A DNA stretch of 64,000 nucleotides from Altererythrobacter sp. BO-6 (lineage in GTDB: Bacteria; Pseudomonadota; Alphaproteobacteria; Sphingomonadales; Sphingomonadaceae), in assembly GCF_011047315.1 (NCBI RefSeq), contig NZ_CP049259.1, positions 2,275,001-2,339,000 of the forward strand. Reading direction: 5' to 3'. The notes under the pieces are model-generated. The model made no database searches. It was not told the DNA's origin and saw nothing but the letters and a program-made list of their open reading frames with translations. Position 1 is the stretch's first letter, and each line of letters opens with the position of its first letter. The translations under genes and the position numbers were made by a program. This document shows positions 28,971 through 38,679 of this stretch, in pieces.

Positions 28971-31241
28971 ATGTCCGCCGCTGCATCCGCTCGCCTGATC
29001 CTCACCCGCCTGCACGAAGTGATGGCCTCGCGCCTGCACGCGCAAGGCAAGCTGGACCAGGTGGTCGACGTGATCGGGCAAAGCCTCGATAGCGAAGTGT
29101 GCTCGATCTACCTGCTGCGCGAGGGCATGCTGGAACTGTTCGCCACGCGCGGCCTGAACAAGAGCGCGGTCCACGTCACCCGCATGGCGATCGGGGAAGG
29201 CCTGACCGGCACGATCGCGGCCAATATCGAAACGCTCAACCTGGCCGAGGCCAAGGCCCATCCGGACTTCCAGTATCGCCCCGAAACCGGTGAGGAGAAG
29301 TTCCACTCCTTCGCCGGCGTGCCGATCGTCTACCGTGAGCGGGCCGTTGGCGTGCTGTGTGTGCAGCATGTCGATCCGCGCCGTTACGAGGATGTGGAGA
29401 TCGAAGCGCTGCAGACCACCGCCATGGTGCTGAGCGAACTCATCGCCAATGCCGGGCTGATCGACGAGGAAGAAGTGCTGGGCCTGACCGAGGCGCAAAC
29501 CGGCACGCACACCGTGACCGGGCTGACGCTGGTCAAGGGGCTGGCGGCCGGGCAGGCCGTTTATCACCAGCCGCGCGTCACCATCGACCAGGTCATGGCG
29601 GAGGACATCGAGGCTGAACGCCAAAGGGTCTATCGCGCGTTCGACCGGATGCGCGAGCAGATCGACAACATGGCGAGCCAGGCCGAATTCGGCGGCGGCG
29701 GCGAGCACGAGGAAGTGCTCGAGACCTACAAGATGTTCGCCTATGATGAAGGCTGGAGCCGCCGCATCAACGAAGCGATCGACAGCGGGTTGACTGCCGA
29801 GGCCGCGATCGAGCGCGTGCAGCAGCGCACCCGCATGCGCATGCGTGAGATCGACGATCCGCTGCTGGCTGACCGGATGCATGACCTGGAGGATCTCTCC
29901 AACCGGCTGCTCAGGATCGTGTCAGGCCAGCTCGGCACTGCCGCGCAGCAGGGCCTGCCGCGCGATTCCATCCTGATCGCGCGCAACCTCGGCCCGGCCG
30001 AACTGCTCGAATATGACCGGCGGCGCCTGAAGGGCGTGATCCTGGAGGAAGGTTCGCTCACCGCGCATGTCGTGATCGTGGCGCGCGCCATGGGGATTCC
30101 CGTGCTGGGCCGGGCGCGGGGCATCCGCGGCATCATCCGAGCCGGTGACGAGATCCTGCTCGATGCGGACAATGCGACGGCGACGATCCGCCCCTCGCCG
30201 CAGGTGTCGGACACTTTCAACGCGCGGTTCGCCAAATCGCGCGAGAAGCAAGCGGCCTATGCCAAGTTGCGCGATGTCGAGCCGTTCACCCGTTGCGGCA
30301 CCCGCATCCAGGTGATGATCAACGCTGGCCTGCGCGATGATATCTCGGCGCTGGCGATGACCGGGGCAGACGGTGTCGGCTTGTTCCGCACCGAATTCCA
30401 GTTCCTGGTCTCGGCCACCCTGCCGCAACGCGAACGGCAGCTGAGGCTTTACCGCGACGTGCTTGACGCAGCGGGGGACAAGCCGGTGATTTTCCGCACG
30501 GTCGACATCGGCGGTGACAAGGCGGTGCCATACCTGCAGTCAGAACTGGCCGAGCACGACGAGAACCCGGCGATGGGCTGGCGTGCCTTGCGGCTGGCGC
30601 TGGAGCGCGAAGGCCTGCTGAAGGTGCAGGCCCGCGCGCTGCTGGAAGCGGCGGCCGGTCGCGAGCTCTATGTCATGTTCCCGATGGTGTCCGAACCGTG
30701 GGAATTCGATGCGGCCAAACAGGTTTTCGATGATCAGCTGGCTTACCTGCGCAAGCAGAAGAAGCTGCTGCCCGATGCGATCCGCTATGGTGCGATGCTG
30801 GAAGTGCCGGCGCTGGCCGAAATGCTCGACCTGCTGCTGCCCAAGATCCAGTTCCTGTCGGTCGGCACCAATGACCTGACGCAATTCCTGTTCGCGGCAG
30901 ACCGCGCCAATCCGAAGCTGGCAGAGCGCTATGACTGGCTGAGCGCGCCGATCCTGCGTTTCCTGCGCCGGGTGTCGCAGGCCATGGTCGGCTCCCATGT
31001 CGACCTCGGCATTTGCGGCGAGATGGGCGGCCGCCAGCTGGAAGCGCTGGCGCTGTTGGGGATCGGTTTCCGCCGCTTCTCGATCACGCCCGCCGCCGTC
31101 GGACCGATCAAGGAACTGGTGCGCAAGGTCGATCTGGCGGAGATCAGTGCGGCCATGACCGGCTGGCTGGCCGATCCGCAGGTTGACCTGCGCCGCGAAA
31201 TCAGGGCCTGGGCCGAAGAACGCGGGATCGAGGCGGAGTAA
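28971..31241 (+). CDS. ptsP: Phosphoenolpyruvate-protein phosphotransferase, nitrogen PTS enzyme I (EI-Ntr)
   Basis: A 756-aa enzyme that takes phosphate from phosphoenolpyruvate and passes it to NPr in the nitrogen/regulatory PTS. An N-terminal GAF domain (about residues 1-150; SICYLLREG-type core) precedes the EI domains. The phospho-His domain reads GSLTAHVVIVARAMGIPVLG. The PEP-binding TIM barrel has GVGLFRTEFQFL, FPMVSEPWEF, LSVGTNDLTQF and the active-site Cys in LGICGEMGG. The GAF domain separates PtsP from sugar-PTS EI. Partner genes (npr, eIIA-Ntr) are not in the window. The start is GTC-preceded ATG 28971, with no strong ribosome site. Confidence 0.95.
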   Translation: MSAAASARLILTRLHEVMASRLHAQGKLDQVVDVIGQSLDSEVCSIYLLREGMLELFATRGLNKSAVHVTRMAIGEGLTGTIAANIETLNLAEAKAHPDFQYRPETGEEKFHSFAGVPIVYRERAVGVLCVQHVDPRRYEDVEIEALQTTAMVLSELIANAGLIDEEEVLGLTEAQTGTHTVTGLTLVKGLAAGQAVYHQPRVTIDQVMAEDIEAERQRVYRAFDRMREQIDNMASQAEFGGGGEHEEVLETYKMFAYDEGWSRRINEAIDSGLTAEAAIERVQQRTRMRMREIDDPLLADRMHDLEDLSNRLLRIVSGQLGTAAQQGLPRDSILIARNLGPAELLEYDRRRLKGVILEEGSLTAHVVIVARAMGIPVLGRARGIRGIIRAGDEILLDADNATATIRPSPQVSDTFNARFAKSREKQAAYAKLRDVEPFTRCGTRIQVMINAGLRDDISALAMTGADGVGLFRTEFQFLVSATLPQRERQLRLYRDVLDAAGDKPVIFRTVDIGGDKAVPYLQSELAEHDENPAMGWRALRLALEREGLLKVQARALLEAAAGRELYVMFPMVSEPWEFDAAKQVFDDQLAYLRKQKKLLPDAIRYGAMLEVPALAEMLDLLLPKIQFLSVGTNDLTQFLFAADRANPKLAERYDWLSAPILRFLRRVSQAMVGSHVDLGICGEMGGRQLEALALLGIGFRRFSITPAAVGPIKELVRKVDLAEISAAMTGWLADPQVDLRREIRAWAEERGIEAE

Positions 31242-31374
31242 CCCTTCGACCGGCGCGGGCATTGGCCCCAAATGCAGGCCAATTCGTCTTGATCCTGATG
31301 TGACACGGGTTTGCCGTGCTTGACAGGCGCGGATGTGATACGTTTTGTCGCGTCAAACAAAGGGCCGCAGATCC

Positions 31375-32244
31375 ATGGTTGAGGAAGAAATTGCCGAAGC
31401 GGACGGGGAACTGCCGCTCGAAGGAGTGGGGCAAAAGCTGCGTCGCGCGCGCGAAAAGCAGGGTTTGAAGCTTGCCCAGATGGGTGAGCGCACGCGGATT
31501 TCGCAACGCCATCTGGAATTGATCGAGGACGGCGAATTTGCCGCGCTGCCAGCGCGCACCTACGCAATCGGGTTCACCCGCACCTATGCGCGCGAACTGG
31601 GGCTGGATGAAAACCGCCTGGTCGATGAATTGCGCCAGGAACTGGCCGAAGGCGGCGGCCACCGGCAGGCGTATACGCCTGCTTTCGAGCCGGGTGATCC
31701 GGCCAAGGTGCCGCCTGCGGCACTCGTATGGGCTTCGCTGATCGCTGTCGTGCTGCTGGCGATCGGGGTTTACGCCTTCTATTCGCGCTTCTTCGCAGCT
31801 GGTGCTGATCCCGCACCGCTGGTGGCCGAAGCCGAACAGGCTGCACCGGCCGGCATGTCAAACCCCGCCCAGGGAAGCGGCGTGGCGGCTCCAACAGTTC
31901 CCACTGCCAACCGCGACGAAGTGGTTTTCACCGCGCTTGAAGATGGCGTCTGGGTCAGCTTTTACGAGGCGGGCGGGCGCCGGCTGGAGCAAAAGCTGAT
32001 GGCAAAGGGCGAAAGCTTCGCGGTTCCTTCCGATGCAACCGATCCGCGTATCTGGACCGGTCGTCCCGATGCATTTGCCATCACGGTTGGCGGGCAACCG
32101 GTTGCCAAGCTGGCAGAAGAGCAGGTTGTGATCCGTGATGTGGCGATCGCGGCGGAAGCGCTCCGCGCAAGGCAGCCTGCGCAGCAGACGGGTGGAACGC
32201 CGCCTGCCGTAGCCCCGGCGCGCAACCCGGCTACCACCGGCTGA
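31375..32244 (+). CDS. RodZ-like helix-turn-helix membrane protein (DUF4115)
   Basis: A 289-aa protein with an N-terminal Xre-type HTH (GQKLRRAREKQGLKLAQMGERTRISQRHLELIEDGEF), one membrane helix (LVWASLIAVVLLAIGVYAFY, about residues 118-138) and a periplasmic DUF4115 domain. This is the layout of RodZ, which links MreB to the membrane in cell-shape control. ATG 31375 follows 'aaagggccgcag'; an upstream TTG (31345) is less likely. A perfect -35-like TTGACA lies at 31320 but without a convincing -10. The C-terminus is Pro/Ala/Thr-rich. Confidence 0.85.
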   Translation: MVEEEIAEADGELPLEGVGQKLRRAREKQGLKLAQMGERTRISQRHLELIEDGEFAALPARTYAIGFTRTYARELGLDENRLVDELRQELAEGGGHRQAYTPAFEPGDPAKVPPAALVWASLIAVVLLAIGVYAFYSRFFAAGADPAPLVAEAEQAAPAGMSNPAQGSGVAAPTVPTANRDEVVFTALEDGVWVSFYEAGGRRLEQKLMAKGESFAVPSDATDPRIWTGRPDAFAITVGGQPVAKLAEEQVVIRDVAIAAEALRARQPAQQTGGTPPAVAPARNPATTG

Positions 32245-32390
32245 AGATTTCCCACCATTTTGGCGCGCGCGCGGCTCGACTTGGGCAGCGGCTTTGAGGC
32301 AAGATTCGCCTGAGGTTCAGGCGCGCAGCGCTATCCACGCGGGATAGCTGTGCGATACCGCATCAGATTTGACCCGAGGAGTCCTTCGCA

Positions 32391-33362
32391 GTGAAATTGC
32401 AATCCCTTTCCCGCATGGCGGCCGCTGGCCTGGCATTGTCGGTGGCCGTAACGGCACCTGTGCCTGCCTTGTCGCAGGATGAAGTGTCCGAAGCGCGGGT
32501 GCGCAAGATCGAATCCGAAATCCGCGCCCTGCAGCGCAAGGTATTTCCGGGCGGTGATGCGCGCTTTTTCGAACCGGAGATCAGCACGGCCCAACCACAG
32601 GCTACCGGTGCTCCTGCCGCCACTTCGACCACCGCAGTGACTGACATCCTTGCCCGGCTTGATGCGATCGAGGGCCAGCTTCAGCAATTGACCGCGACCA
32701 GCGAGGAAAACCGCAATGCCGCGGCGCTGCTGGAAGAGCGCGTGGCGCGGATCGAGGCGAGCCTCAACCCGCCGACTCTGGAAGAGACGCCGCCTGCACC
32801 GGCATTGCTGCCCGCCGCTGCGCCCACGCCGGCAGCTACGCCTGCGGCCACACCACCAAGGGCAGCCGAACTGCCACCAGCGAAGCCTGCGGCGAGTTCG
32901 CCGCCCCCCGCGCAGGGGCCGAGCGCTGACCGGCTGGCCGGGGTGCAGGCGATCACCAAGCCGCAGACCGAAGACGCTGGCGATGACGAGTACACCTATG
33001 GCTTCCGCCTGTGGAACGCGGGCTATTTCCCCGAGGCGCAGCAGCAGCTGTCGCTATTCCTTGAAAAATATCCGAACCATTCGCGCGCGACCTATGGCCG
33101 CAACCTGCTGGGCCGTGCCTATCTTGATGACGGCAAGGCACGCGAGGCAGCACCATGGTTCCTGCGGAATTACCAGGTCGACAAGCAGGCCGCACGCGCT
33201 GGCGACAGCCTGTTGTTCCTGGCTGAAGCGATGATTGCCTTGGGCGACACCAACCGCGCCTGCATCGCCTTGGCCGAATTCGGCGAAACCTATCCGGCGC
33301 TCGCGACCGGGCGCCTGCAAAGCCAGTACGATGCTAACCGGCAAAAGGTGAAATGTAATTGA
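32391..33362 (+). CDS. Tol-Pal system / cell division coordinator CpoB-like TPR protein
   Basis: A 323-aa periplasmic protein. It has a signal peptide (MKLQSLSRMAAAGLALSVAV... ALSQ), a coiled-coil stretch around residues 85-125, a Pro/Ala-rich linker, and a C-terminal TPR domain beginning DDEYTYGFRLWNAGYFPEAQQQL. This is the domain order of CpoB/YbgF. It starts at GTG 32391 with ribosome site 'gaggag'. tolA, tolB and pal are not next to it. Its TGA overlaps the probable ATT start of tilS. Confidence 0.83.
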   Translation: MKLQSLSRMAAAGLALSVAVTAPVPALSQDEVSEARVRKIESEIRALQRKVFPGGDARFFEPEISTAQPQATGAPAATSTTAVTDILARLDAIEGQLQQLTATSEENRNAAALLEERVARIEASLNPPTLEETPPAPALLPAAAPTPAATPAATPPRAAELPPAKPAASSPPPAQGPSADRLAGVQAITKPQTEDAGDDEYTYGFRLWNAGYFPEAQQQLSLFLEKYPNHSRATYGRNLLGRAYLDDGKAREAAPWFLRNYQVDKQAARAGDSLLFLAEAMIALGDTNRACIALAEFGETYPALATGRLQSQYDANRQKVKCN

Positions 33363-34311
33363 TAGGGCGCTTCCCCCTGAACTGATCGCGCGATTTCGCG
33401 CCGCGCTGGACCGCCTTGGGGCGGGTTCGGCGCGGCTTGGCGTGGCGGTTTCGGGGGGACCGGACAGCCTGGCCTTGCTGCTGCTAGCCGCGCAGGCGCG
33501 ACCAGGCGAAGTCGAAGCGGCCACGGTCGACCATGGCCTGCGTCCTGAAAGCGCGGACGAGGCAGCCAGCGTTGCCCGCCTGTGCGAGCAACTCGGCGTT
33601 CCGCATACGACCCTGAAAGTGACCGTTGCTGCCGGAAACCTGCAGCAGGAAGCACGGCAGGCGCGTTACCGCGCACTGGCCGATTGGCAGGCAGCGCGCG
33701 GGCTGGACGCCCTACTTACGGCGCACCATGCCGATGACCAGGCCGAGACGCTGTTGATGCGGCTCAACCGCGGCAGCGGGCTGGGCGGGCTTGCCGGCGT
33801 CCGCGCGAAGGGGCGCAATCCTGTGAGTGGCGGTCTGGTGCTGCGCCCGCTGCTGGACTGGCGCAAGGCAGAGCTCGAGGCGCTGGTGCGGGACTGCGGC
33901 ATCGAACCGGTGCAGGATCCCTCAAACCGTGACGACCGTTTCGATCGCGCGCGCATCCGCAAGTCGCTGGCAGCAGCCGACTGGCTCGATCCGCCAGCTA
34001 TCGCGCAAAGCGCAGCGTGGCTTGAACAGGCGGAAGCAGCGCTGGTGCATTATGCCAACGCCGAATGGGATGCTTTGGTGGGGGTGAGCGAATCAGCGAT
34101 CACCTATCGCCCCGCGCCCGAAACCCCGCGCGAGATCCGCTTGCGCGTAATGGCGCGCGCGATCGCCCAACTGGGCGGGGAAACGCGCCTGTCGCAAGTG
34201 GCCGAACTGCTCGATGCGCTCGAGCGCGGGGAAAGCGGCAATCTCGCCGGGGTGCTGGCCCGCGCAACTCCGAACGGATGGATATTTACTCCCGAGCCGC
34301 CGCGTCGCTAG
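33358..34311 (+). CDS. tilS: tRNA(Ile)-lysidine synthetase (probable ATT start)
   Basis: A PP-loop ATPase that converts C34 of tRNA-Ile(CAU) to lysidine, an essential step for reading AUA. The P-loop is VAVSGGPDSLALLLL, followed by VDHGLRPES and TAHHADDQAETLLMRLNRG. The only ordinary start (GTG 33442) would cut off the sequence just before the P-loop and lose about 28 residues of helix (PPELIARFRAALDRLG). In that frame the only well-placed alternative is ATT 33358, with 'aaggtga' seven bases upstream and overlapping the preceding stop as ATTGA; this gives 317 aa. The gene shares CTAG with the ppc stop. Confidence 0.88.
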   Translation: MDRALPPELIARFRAALDRLGAGSARLGVAVSGGPDSLALLLLAAQARPGEVEAATVDHGLRPESADEAASVARLCEQLGVPHTTLKVTVAAGNLQQEARQARYRALADWQAARGLDALLTAHHADDQAETLLMRLNRGSGLGGLAGVRAKGRNPVSGGLVLRPLLDWRKAELEALVRDCGIEPVQDPSNRDDRFDRARIRKSLAAADWLDPPAIAQSAAWLEQAEAALVHYANAEWDALVGVSESAITYRPAPETPREIRLRVMARAIAQLGGETRLSQVAELLDALERGESGNLAGVLARATPNGWIFTPEPPRR

Positions 34312-37085
34312 CCGTGCGCCCCGAATTCGTTGGCGATAGCCGTCGATAGCCGCAAACACAGCGCATAGGCACGCTCTATAGGATCGATATAGTCGCGGCC
34401 GATCTGGGAATAGCCGGCGTTATCGCCGTCCGGGTAATCGCTCGGCGCATCGACCGCGAAATCGGTGATCTGCGGGAAATGGGTGGGATAGGCACGGCGC
34501 AACTGCGCCAGTGCATCGTCGACCCGCAGCGTGAACACCATTTCCAGCACGTCGTCGCGGCTGATGTCATTGGCGCGGCTGAACGCCGGGATCGACACCG
34601 CGCGCAGGAACATGTGCTGCAGCAGCGCCAGCCGGATCGCTTGCGCCGCGCCGATCGTGCGGCGGATATTCTCGCGATCCTCCAGCGGGTGCTCGTTCGG
34701 AATCAGCGCCAGCAGGCGGTGCAGCTTGAGCGCATCGACGCGCAGCCGCGAGGCAAGCCGCCGGAACACGCCGGTGCGGTCATCCTTGGTGAGATATTCG
34801 GCGAGCGCCTCGCATGCGTCCGACAGATGGCTTTCAGTGCCGCGATAGGGCCGGCTCGCCCAATAGGCGCTGTTGAACAGCTCGCCATAGGCGGCAACCG
34901 TCTTGATGCTGGCGAGCGCGTTGGAACTGCGCACCAGCCGGATCAGCTGGCGCCCGCGTTCGCTTTCCATGATCAGCTGCGCCAGCTCTTCATAGGTGCC
35001 ATCGGCTGCGCTGCCGACGCCGGAAATCACGTTCACCGGATAGCCGAGCTGCTGCAGGATCGCATTGTGCGGGATCGCGCGGATCTGGCGCAGGTTCATC
35101 TCGCGATCGGCGGCAAGGTCGCTCTGGCGGCGCGACACGCGGCTGCCAGTGGGGTTGAGCAGGCCCAGCCCGAAGGCGGTCAGTGCACGCGAATAGGTCT
35201 GGCTTTCCAGATGCTCGCGCTGGTGGCTGCGGATCGCGCGGTAGAAATCGAGGCTCAGGTCGGTGCGGCGATAGAACGGATCGGCCGGGGCATCGGGATC
35301 GGTTTCGGCCGGGCGCAGTTCGGCAATCCGGGTCAGCGTGGCCCGCGCCAGCTCTGGCGTGGCAAAGAACAGATAGCCGTCGCCGCCCTGGAAGCTGACT
35401 TCGGGTTCGAGCCGGATTCCCGCGCGCTGGAAACGGCGCTTGGCCCAGGGGCTGAGCGGCCAGGTCAGCCGGTCCTCGAAACTGTCAGGGTGCGCGCCGC
35501 GGCCCATGCTCTCGCCATGGGTGTTGAAGATCAGGGCGGCAACATCGGTGAGGCCGTTGGCGACCATTGCCTCGCTCAGCCGACCTTGCAGGCGCTCGAT
35601 CGCCAGGCTTGCGGGTATCTGGCCGACGAAGCGACCGGCGTCGGAAAAGCCGGTCTGGATTGCCAATCGCCCGCGCTGGCGGACGTACTGCTGATAGCTT
35701 TCCTCGGCACACAGCGCGTCGAGGAAGCGGCCGCCGTGTTCCAGCGCGCTTTCGGTTTCGAACAGCGGCGAGACGTCGACTTTGCCGTCGATCCCGAACA
35801 GCTTGGCGAAATAGAGCGCGGCCAGGATCGTGGTCGGCTGTTCGCATTCGGCGATCAGCATCCGGATCGGCGCGTCGGCATCCACATGCGCCAGAATCTG
35901 CGCCATCGCCAGGAACTGGCGGATCGCGGTAGAGCTTTCGATCGCCAGCGCGGCGAAATTGCTGCGCAGCGGCTTTACCTTGGCCAGGATGTCGCGCAGC
36001 GCCGCGATTGCTCCCTGGCTGGCCAAGTCGAGCGTGTTGTCGGGGTCGATCCGGCGGCGGATCGCATTGTGGAGCTGGCTCGAATTCACCCGGAAGTGGA
36101 TCCAGCCCATGCCCAGCCCGTCGGCGCGCATGGCAGCGGCGAGCGTCTTGAGCGCCACGGCGGCTTTCCCTTCGGCCTCGCGCGCTTCACGTTCAAGCTG
36201 TTCGATGATCGGCGCAAGGCTGCTCAGCTTATCCGGATGATCGGCGGTCAGGCGATTGGCCGCTGCCGAAAGCGCCTCTGGCTCGGATAGATCCGCCGCG
36301 AATTCTTCCGCGCGTTCCTGCGCATAGGCCGCCGCGCCAGAAAGCTGCGCGACCAGCGGGTGGCCCGGCGCCGCCTGCTCCAGCTTCTGCGCATAGCGCC
36401 CCAGCCGCTGTGCCTTTTCCGCCAGTCGGAAGCGGATCGAAGTGTACCAGGCGATATCGGTGCGCCCGTCCATGTCATAGCCGACCCAGCTGGCGAAGCG
36501 GAACGGCAAGGGTGCCAGTTCCTGCCATTGGCCGGGCCATTGCGCGGCGGCATGATCGAGCACTTCGGTGACGATCGCATCGCGCGCGTCCTGCGCATGG
36601 GCGATCGCTCGCATCGCCCGGTCGTGCTCATGCTCCAGCGTGACCGCCGGGCGCGGGTGGTGAATCAGGCAGACTTCGTCGCCAATCTCCCCGCTGCTGC
36701 TGGCCGCTTCGGCCACCGCGGCGGACTGATCGGGGGTAAGCAGGAAAGTGGGGTGCGCGGTGAACACGGCGTGCAGCTGCGGCCTTTCCCAGCGCGCGCG
36801 AAATGTCGCAAATTCGCTTTCCGTAAGTGTAGAAGTCAGCGCTTCCCTGTTCTTGTCCGGAGCGACCGGGGCGACCAGCCGCCTGAGGCGAGCGGCGCGG
36901 CTCTGCATGCTGTCGCATTCGAGCTCTGCCACCAGCGCTTCGATCGCATCAAGGTCGATCTCTCCGGACTCAAGCTGGCGTGATAGGTCCAGCCCCAGCT
37001 GGAAAACCGGATTGAACAGCGGGGTTTCCTGCGTCCGCGTGTGGAGCTGGCTCAGCCGCTCGATGAGGTTGTGGACCGTCCTCAT
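34308..37085 (-). CDS. ppc: Divergent phosphoenolpyruvate carboxylase
   Basis: A 925-aa protein with PEP carboxylase architecture (PEP + bicarbonate to oxaloacetate). Family landmarks are present but altered: TAHPTF (usual TAHPTE), GYDMDGRTD (usual GGDRDGNP), GFSDAGRF where SDSxKDxG is usual, and HGESMGRGAHP where the Gly/Arg-rich GRGGxVGRGGGP loop is usual. VSPLFETESALEHGG and GGDGYLFF are also seen. It closes the Entner-Doudoroff operon and overlaps eda by 4 nt, where anaplerotic PEP use would fit. ATG 37085 ([11 protein letters not shown]) is chosen for that overlap; the frame to 37247 is inside eda. Catalytic competence is uncertain. Confidence 0.82.
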   Translation of the reverse strand: MRTVHNLIERLSQLHTRTQETPLFNPVFQLGLDLSRQLESGEIDLDAIEALVAELECDSMQSRAARLRRLVAPVAPDKNREALTSTLTESEFATFRARWERPQLHAVFTAHPTFLLTPDQSAAVAEAASSSGEIGDEVCLIHHPRPAVTLEHEHDRAMRAIAHAQDARDAIVTEVLDHAAAQWPGQWQELAPLPFRFASWVGYDMDGRTDIAWYTSIRFRLAEKAQRLGRYAQKLEQAAPGHPLVAQLSGAAAYAQERAEEFAADLSEPEALSAAANRLTADHPDKLSSLAPIIEQLEREAREAEGKAAVALKTLAAAMRADGLGMGWIHFRVNSSQLHNAIRRRIDPDNTLDLASQGAIAALRDILAKVKPLRSNFAALAIESSTAIRQFLAMAQILAHVDADAPIRMLIAECEQPTTILAALYFAKLFGIDGKVDVSPLFETESALEHGGRFLDALCAEESYQQYVRQRGRLAIQTGFSDAGRFVGQIPASLAIERLQGRLSEAMVANGLTDVAALIFNTHGESMGRGAHPDSFEDRLTWPLSPWAKRRFQRAGIRLEPEVSFQGGDGYLFFATPELARATLTRIAELRPAETDPDAPADPFYRRTDLSLDFYRAIRSHQREHLESQTYSRALTAFGLGLLNPTGSRVSRRQSDLAADREMNLRQIRAIPHNAILQQLGYPVNVISGVGSAADGTYEELAQLIMESERGRQLIRLVRSSNALASIKTVAAYGELFNSAYWASRPYRGTESHLSDACEALAEYLTKDDRTGVFRRLASRLRVDALKLHRLLALIPNEHPLEDRENIRRTIGAAQAIRLALLQHMFLRAVSIPAFSRANDISRDDVLEMVFTLRVDDALAQLRRAYPTHFPQITDFAVDAPSDYPDGDNAGYSQIGRDYIDPIERAYALCLRLSTAIANEFGAHG

Positions 37086-37696
37086 CGACCGATCGTTGCC
37101 GCAGCGCGGGCGCTTGCTTCGATGGCGGCCTGGTCTGGCGCCCCGCGCGGTGCCACCCAGCTGCCGCCCACGCACAGCACCGGCTCGAAGGCCAGCCATT
37201 CCGGCGCATTTGCTTCGCTGATCCCGCCGGTGGGGCAGAACAGGCACTGGCCGAACGGTGCGGCGAGCGCCTTGAGCGCGGGCAGCCCGCCCGAGGTTGC
37301 GGCAGGAAAGAACTTGAAGTGGGTCAGGCCCAGGTCGAGCCCGCGCATGATGTCGCCAGCCGTCGCCGTGCCGGGCAGGAACGGCACGTCGGCTGCGATG
37401 GCGGCTTTGCCCAACACTTCGGTCAGGCCCGGAGAAACGATGAACTCGCTGCCCGCCTTGAGCGCCGCATCCAGCTCATCCGGATTGGTCACCGTGCCCG
37501 CGCCGACGATTGCGCCGGGGACCTGCTTCATCGCGGCGATCGCTTCCAGCGCAGCCGGTGTCCGTAGTGTGACTTCGAGCACGCGCAGCCCGCCTGCGAC
37601 CAGCGCTTCAGCCAGCGGCACGGCGTGCTCGACTTCGTCGACCACGATCACGGGGATTACCGGCGCGGTGCGCATGATGGTTTCGATGGGCTTCAC
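37082..37696 (-). CDS. eda: KDPG aldolase (2-dehydro-3-deoxyphosphogluconate aldolase)
   Basis: A 204-aa class I aldolase splitting KDPG into pyruvate and glyceraldehyde-3-phosphate, the last step of the Entner-Doudoroff pathway. The Schiff-base Lys is in [13 protein letters not shown]. The base-bearing strand [11 protein letters not shown] and [10 protein letters not shown] are typical. ATG overlaps the glk stop, and its stop overlaps the ppc start, each by 4 nt, so all are co-translated. Confidence 0.96.
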   Translation of the reverse strand: MKPIETIMRTAPVIPVIVVDEVEHAVPLAEALVAGGLRVLEVTLRTPAALEAIAAMKQVPGAIVGAGTVTNPDELDAALKAGSEFIVSPGLTEVLGKAAIAADVPFLPGTATAGDIMRGLDLGLTHFKFFPAATSGGLPALKALAAPFGQCLFCPTGGISEANAPEWLAFEPVLCVGGSWVAPRGAPDQAAIEASARAAATIGR

Positions 37697-38679
37697 TTGG
37701 TAGATTTCCCGTGTTCGGAGGCAAAGGCCGCCGCCGCACCGAACAGGCCCGGTTGCGGATGGACGATCAGCTTGACCGGGATCGAAGCCATCAGCTCCTG
37801 GAACCGGCCCTTGGCCTTGAAACGTTCGGCAAAGCCCGATTTGAGCAAGGTCTCGCGGATGCGGTAGCCGAGGCCGCCGGCGATCACGACGCCGCCGAAG
37901 CCACCCTGGGCCAGCGCGATATCGCCTGCCACACTGCCAAGCGACATGCAGAAGCGATCGACCGCAGCGGCAGCCAGGCTGTCGCTGCCATCCTGCCCAC
38001 GGGTCCAGATGGCGATGTCATCCTCCTCGGCCACCGCCTTGCCCTCCATCGCGGCGAGCGTCTGGTAGATGTCGGAGATGGCAGGCCCCGCCACCACGCG
38101 CTCCACCGAGACGCGGGTATGGCGTTTGCGCAGCCGGGCAAGGATCGCATCGTCGATCGCATCGAGCGGGGCGAAGTCGATATGCCCGCCTTCGGTTGCG
38201 GAAACGCGATAGGTGCCATCCGCTTCACGATAGAGATGGGCTACGCCAAGGCCCGTGCCGGGGCCGAGGACGCTCAGCCGCCCGGTCGGTGCCAGCGGCT
38301 TGTCGGGGCCGGTCAAGTGGACGAACTGGTCCTCGCTCGCCCGCGCCACGGCATGCGCCACGGCTTCGAAATCGTTGACGATGGTGTAATTGTCGACGCC
38401 CAGCTTTTCCTTCACCAGCGCCGGGCGGATGATCCACGGGTTGTTGGTGAAGCGGATCACATCCCCGCCCACCGGGCCAGCGATCGCCATGCTGACCGCG
38501 CGGGGCAGGGTGCCGCCCATCCGCTCGCGGAAATCCTCCCATGCGGTCTGGAAGCTGGCGTGATCGACCGTGTGGAGCGTTTCGGGCTCGCCCAGCGTGA
38601 TGCCGCCATCCTTGGCGATAGTGGCGATGGCAAAGCGGGCATGGGTGCCCCCGATATCTACGGCAACGACCTGTGTCAT
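37693..38679 (-). CDS. glk: Glucokinase
   Basis: A 328-aa ATP-dependent hexokinase-fold enzyme making glucose-6-phosphate. [15 protein letters not shown] at the N-terminus is the phosphate-1 motif; [10 protein letters not shown] and [13 protein letters not shown] are the glucose- and ATP-site motifs. It belongs to the bacterial glucokinase (Glk) group rather than ROK. It lies between edd and eda with 4-nt overlaps on both sides. Confidence 0.95.
   Translation of the reverse strand: MTQVVAVDIGGTHARFAIATIAKDGGITLGEPETLHTVDHASFQTAWEDFRERMGGTLPRAVSMAIAGPVGGDVIRFTNNPWIIRPALVKEKLGVDNYTIVNDFEAVAHAVARASEDQFVHLTGPDKPLAPTGRLSVLGPGTGLGVAHLYREADGTYRVSATEGGHIDFAPLDAIDDAILARLRKRHTRVSVERVVAGPAISDIYQTLAAMEGKAVAEEDDIAIWTRGQDGSDSLAAAAVDRFCMSLGSVAGDIALAQGGFGGVVIAGGLGYRIRETLLKSGFAERFKAKGRFQELMASIPVKLIVHPQPGLFGAAAAFASEHGKSTK

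Noticed and set aside
31320..31348. Sigma-70 promoter before the RodZ-like gene (TTGACA)
   Set aside because: The -35 is perfect but no acceptable -10 lies at 16-18 nt; kept only as a remark in the gene entry.
34479..36290. A 603-aa frame antisense to ppc, and similar long frames antisense to crtD, TonB receptor, nadA and edd genes
   Set aside because: Same reason: the sense strand carries recognisable family motifs throughout, and the antisense frames do not.
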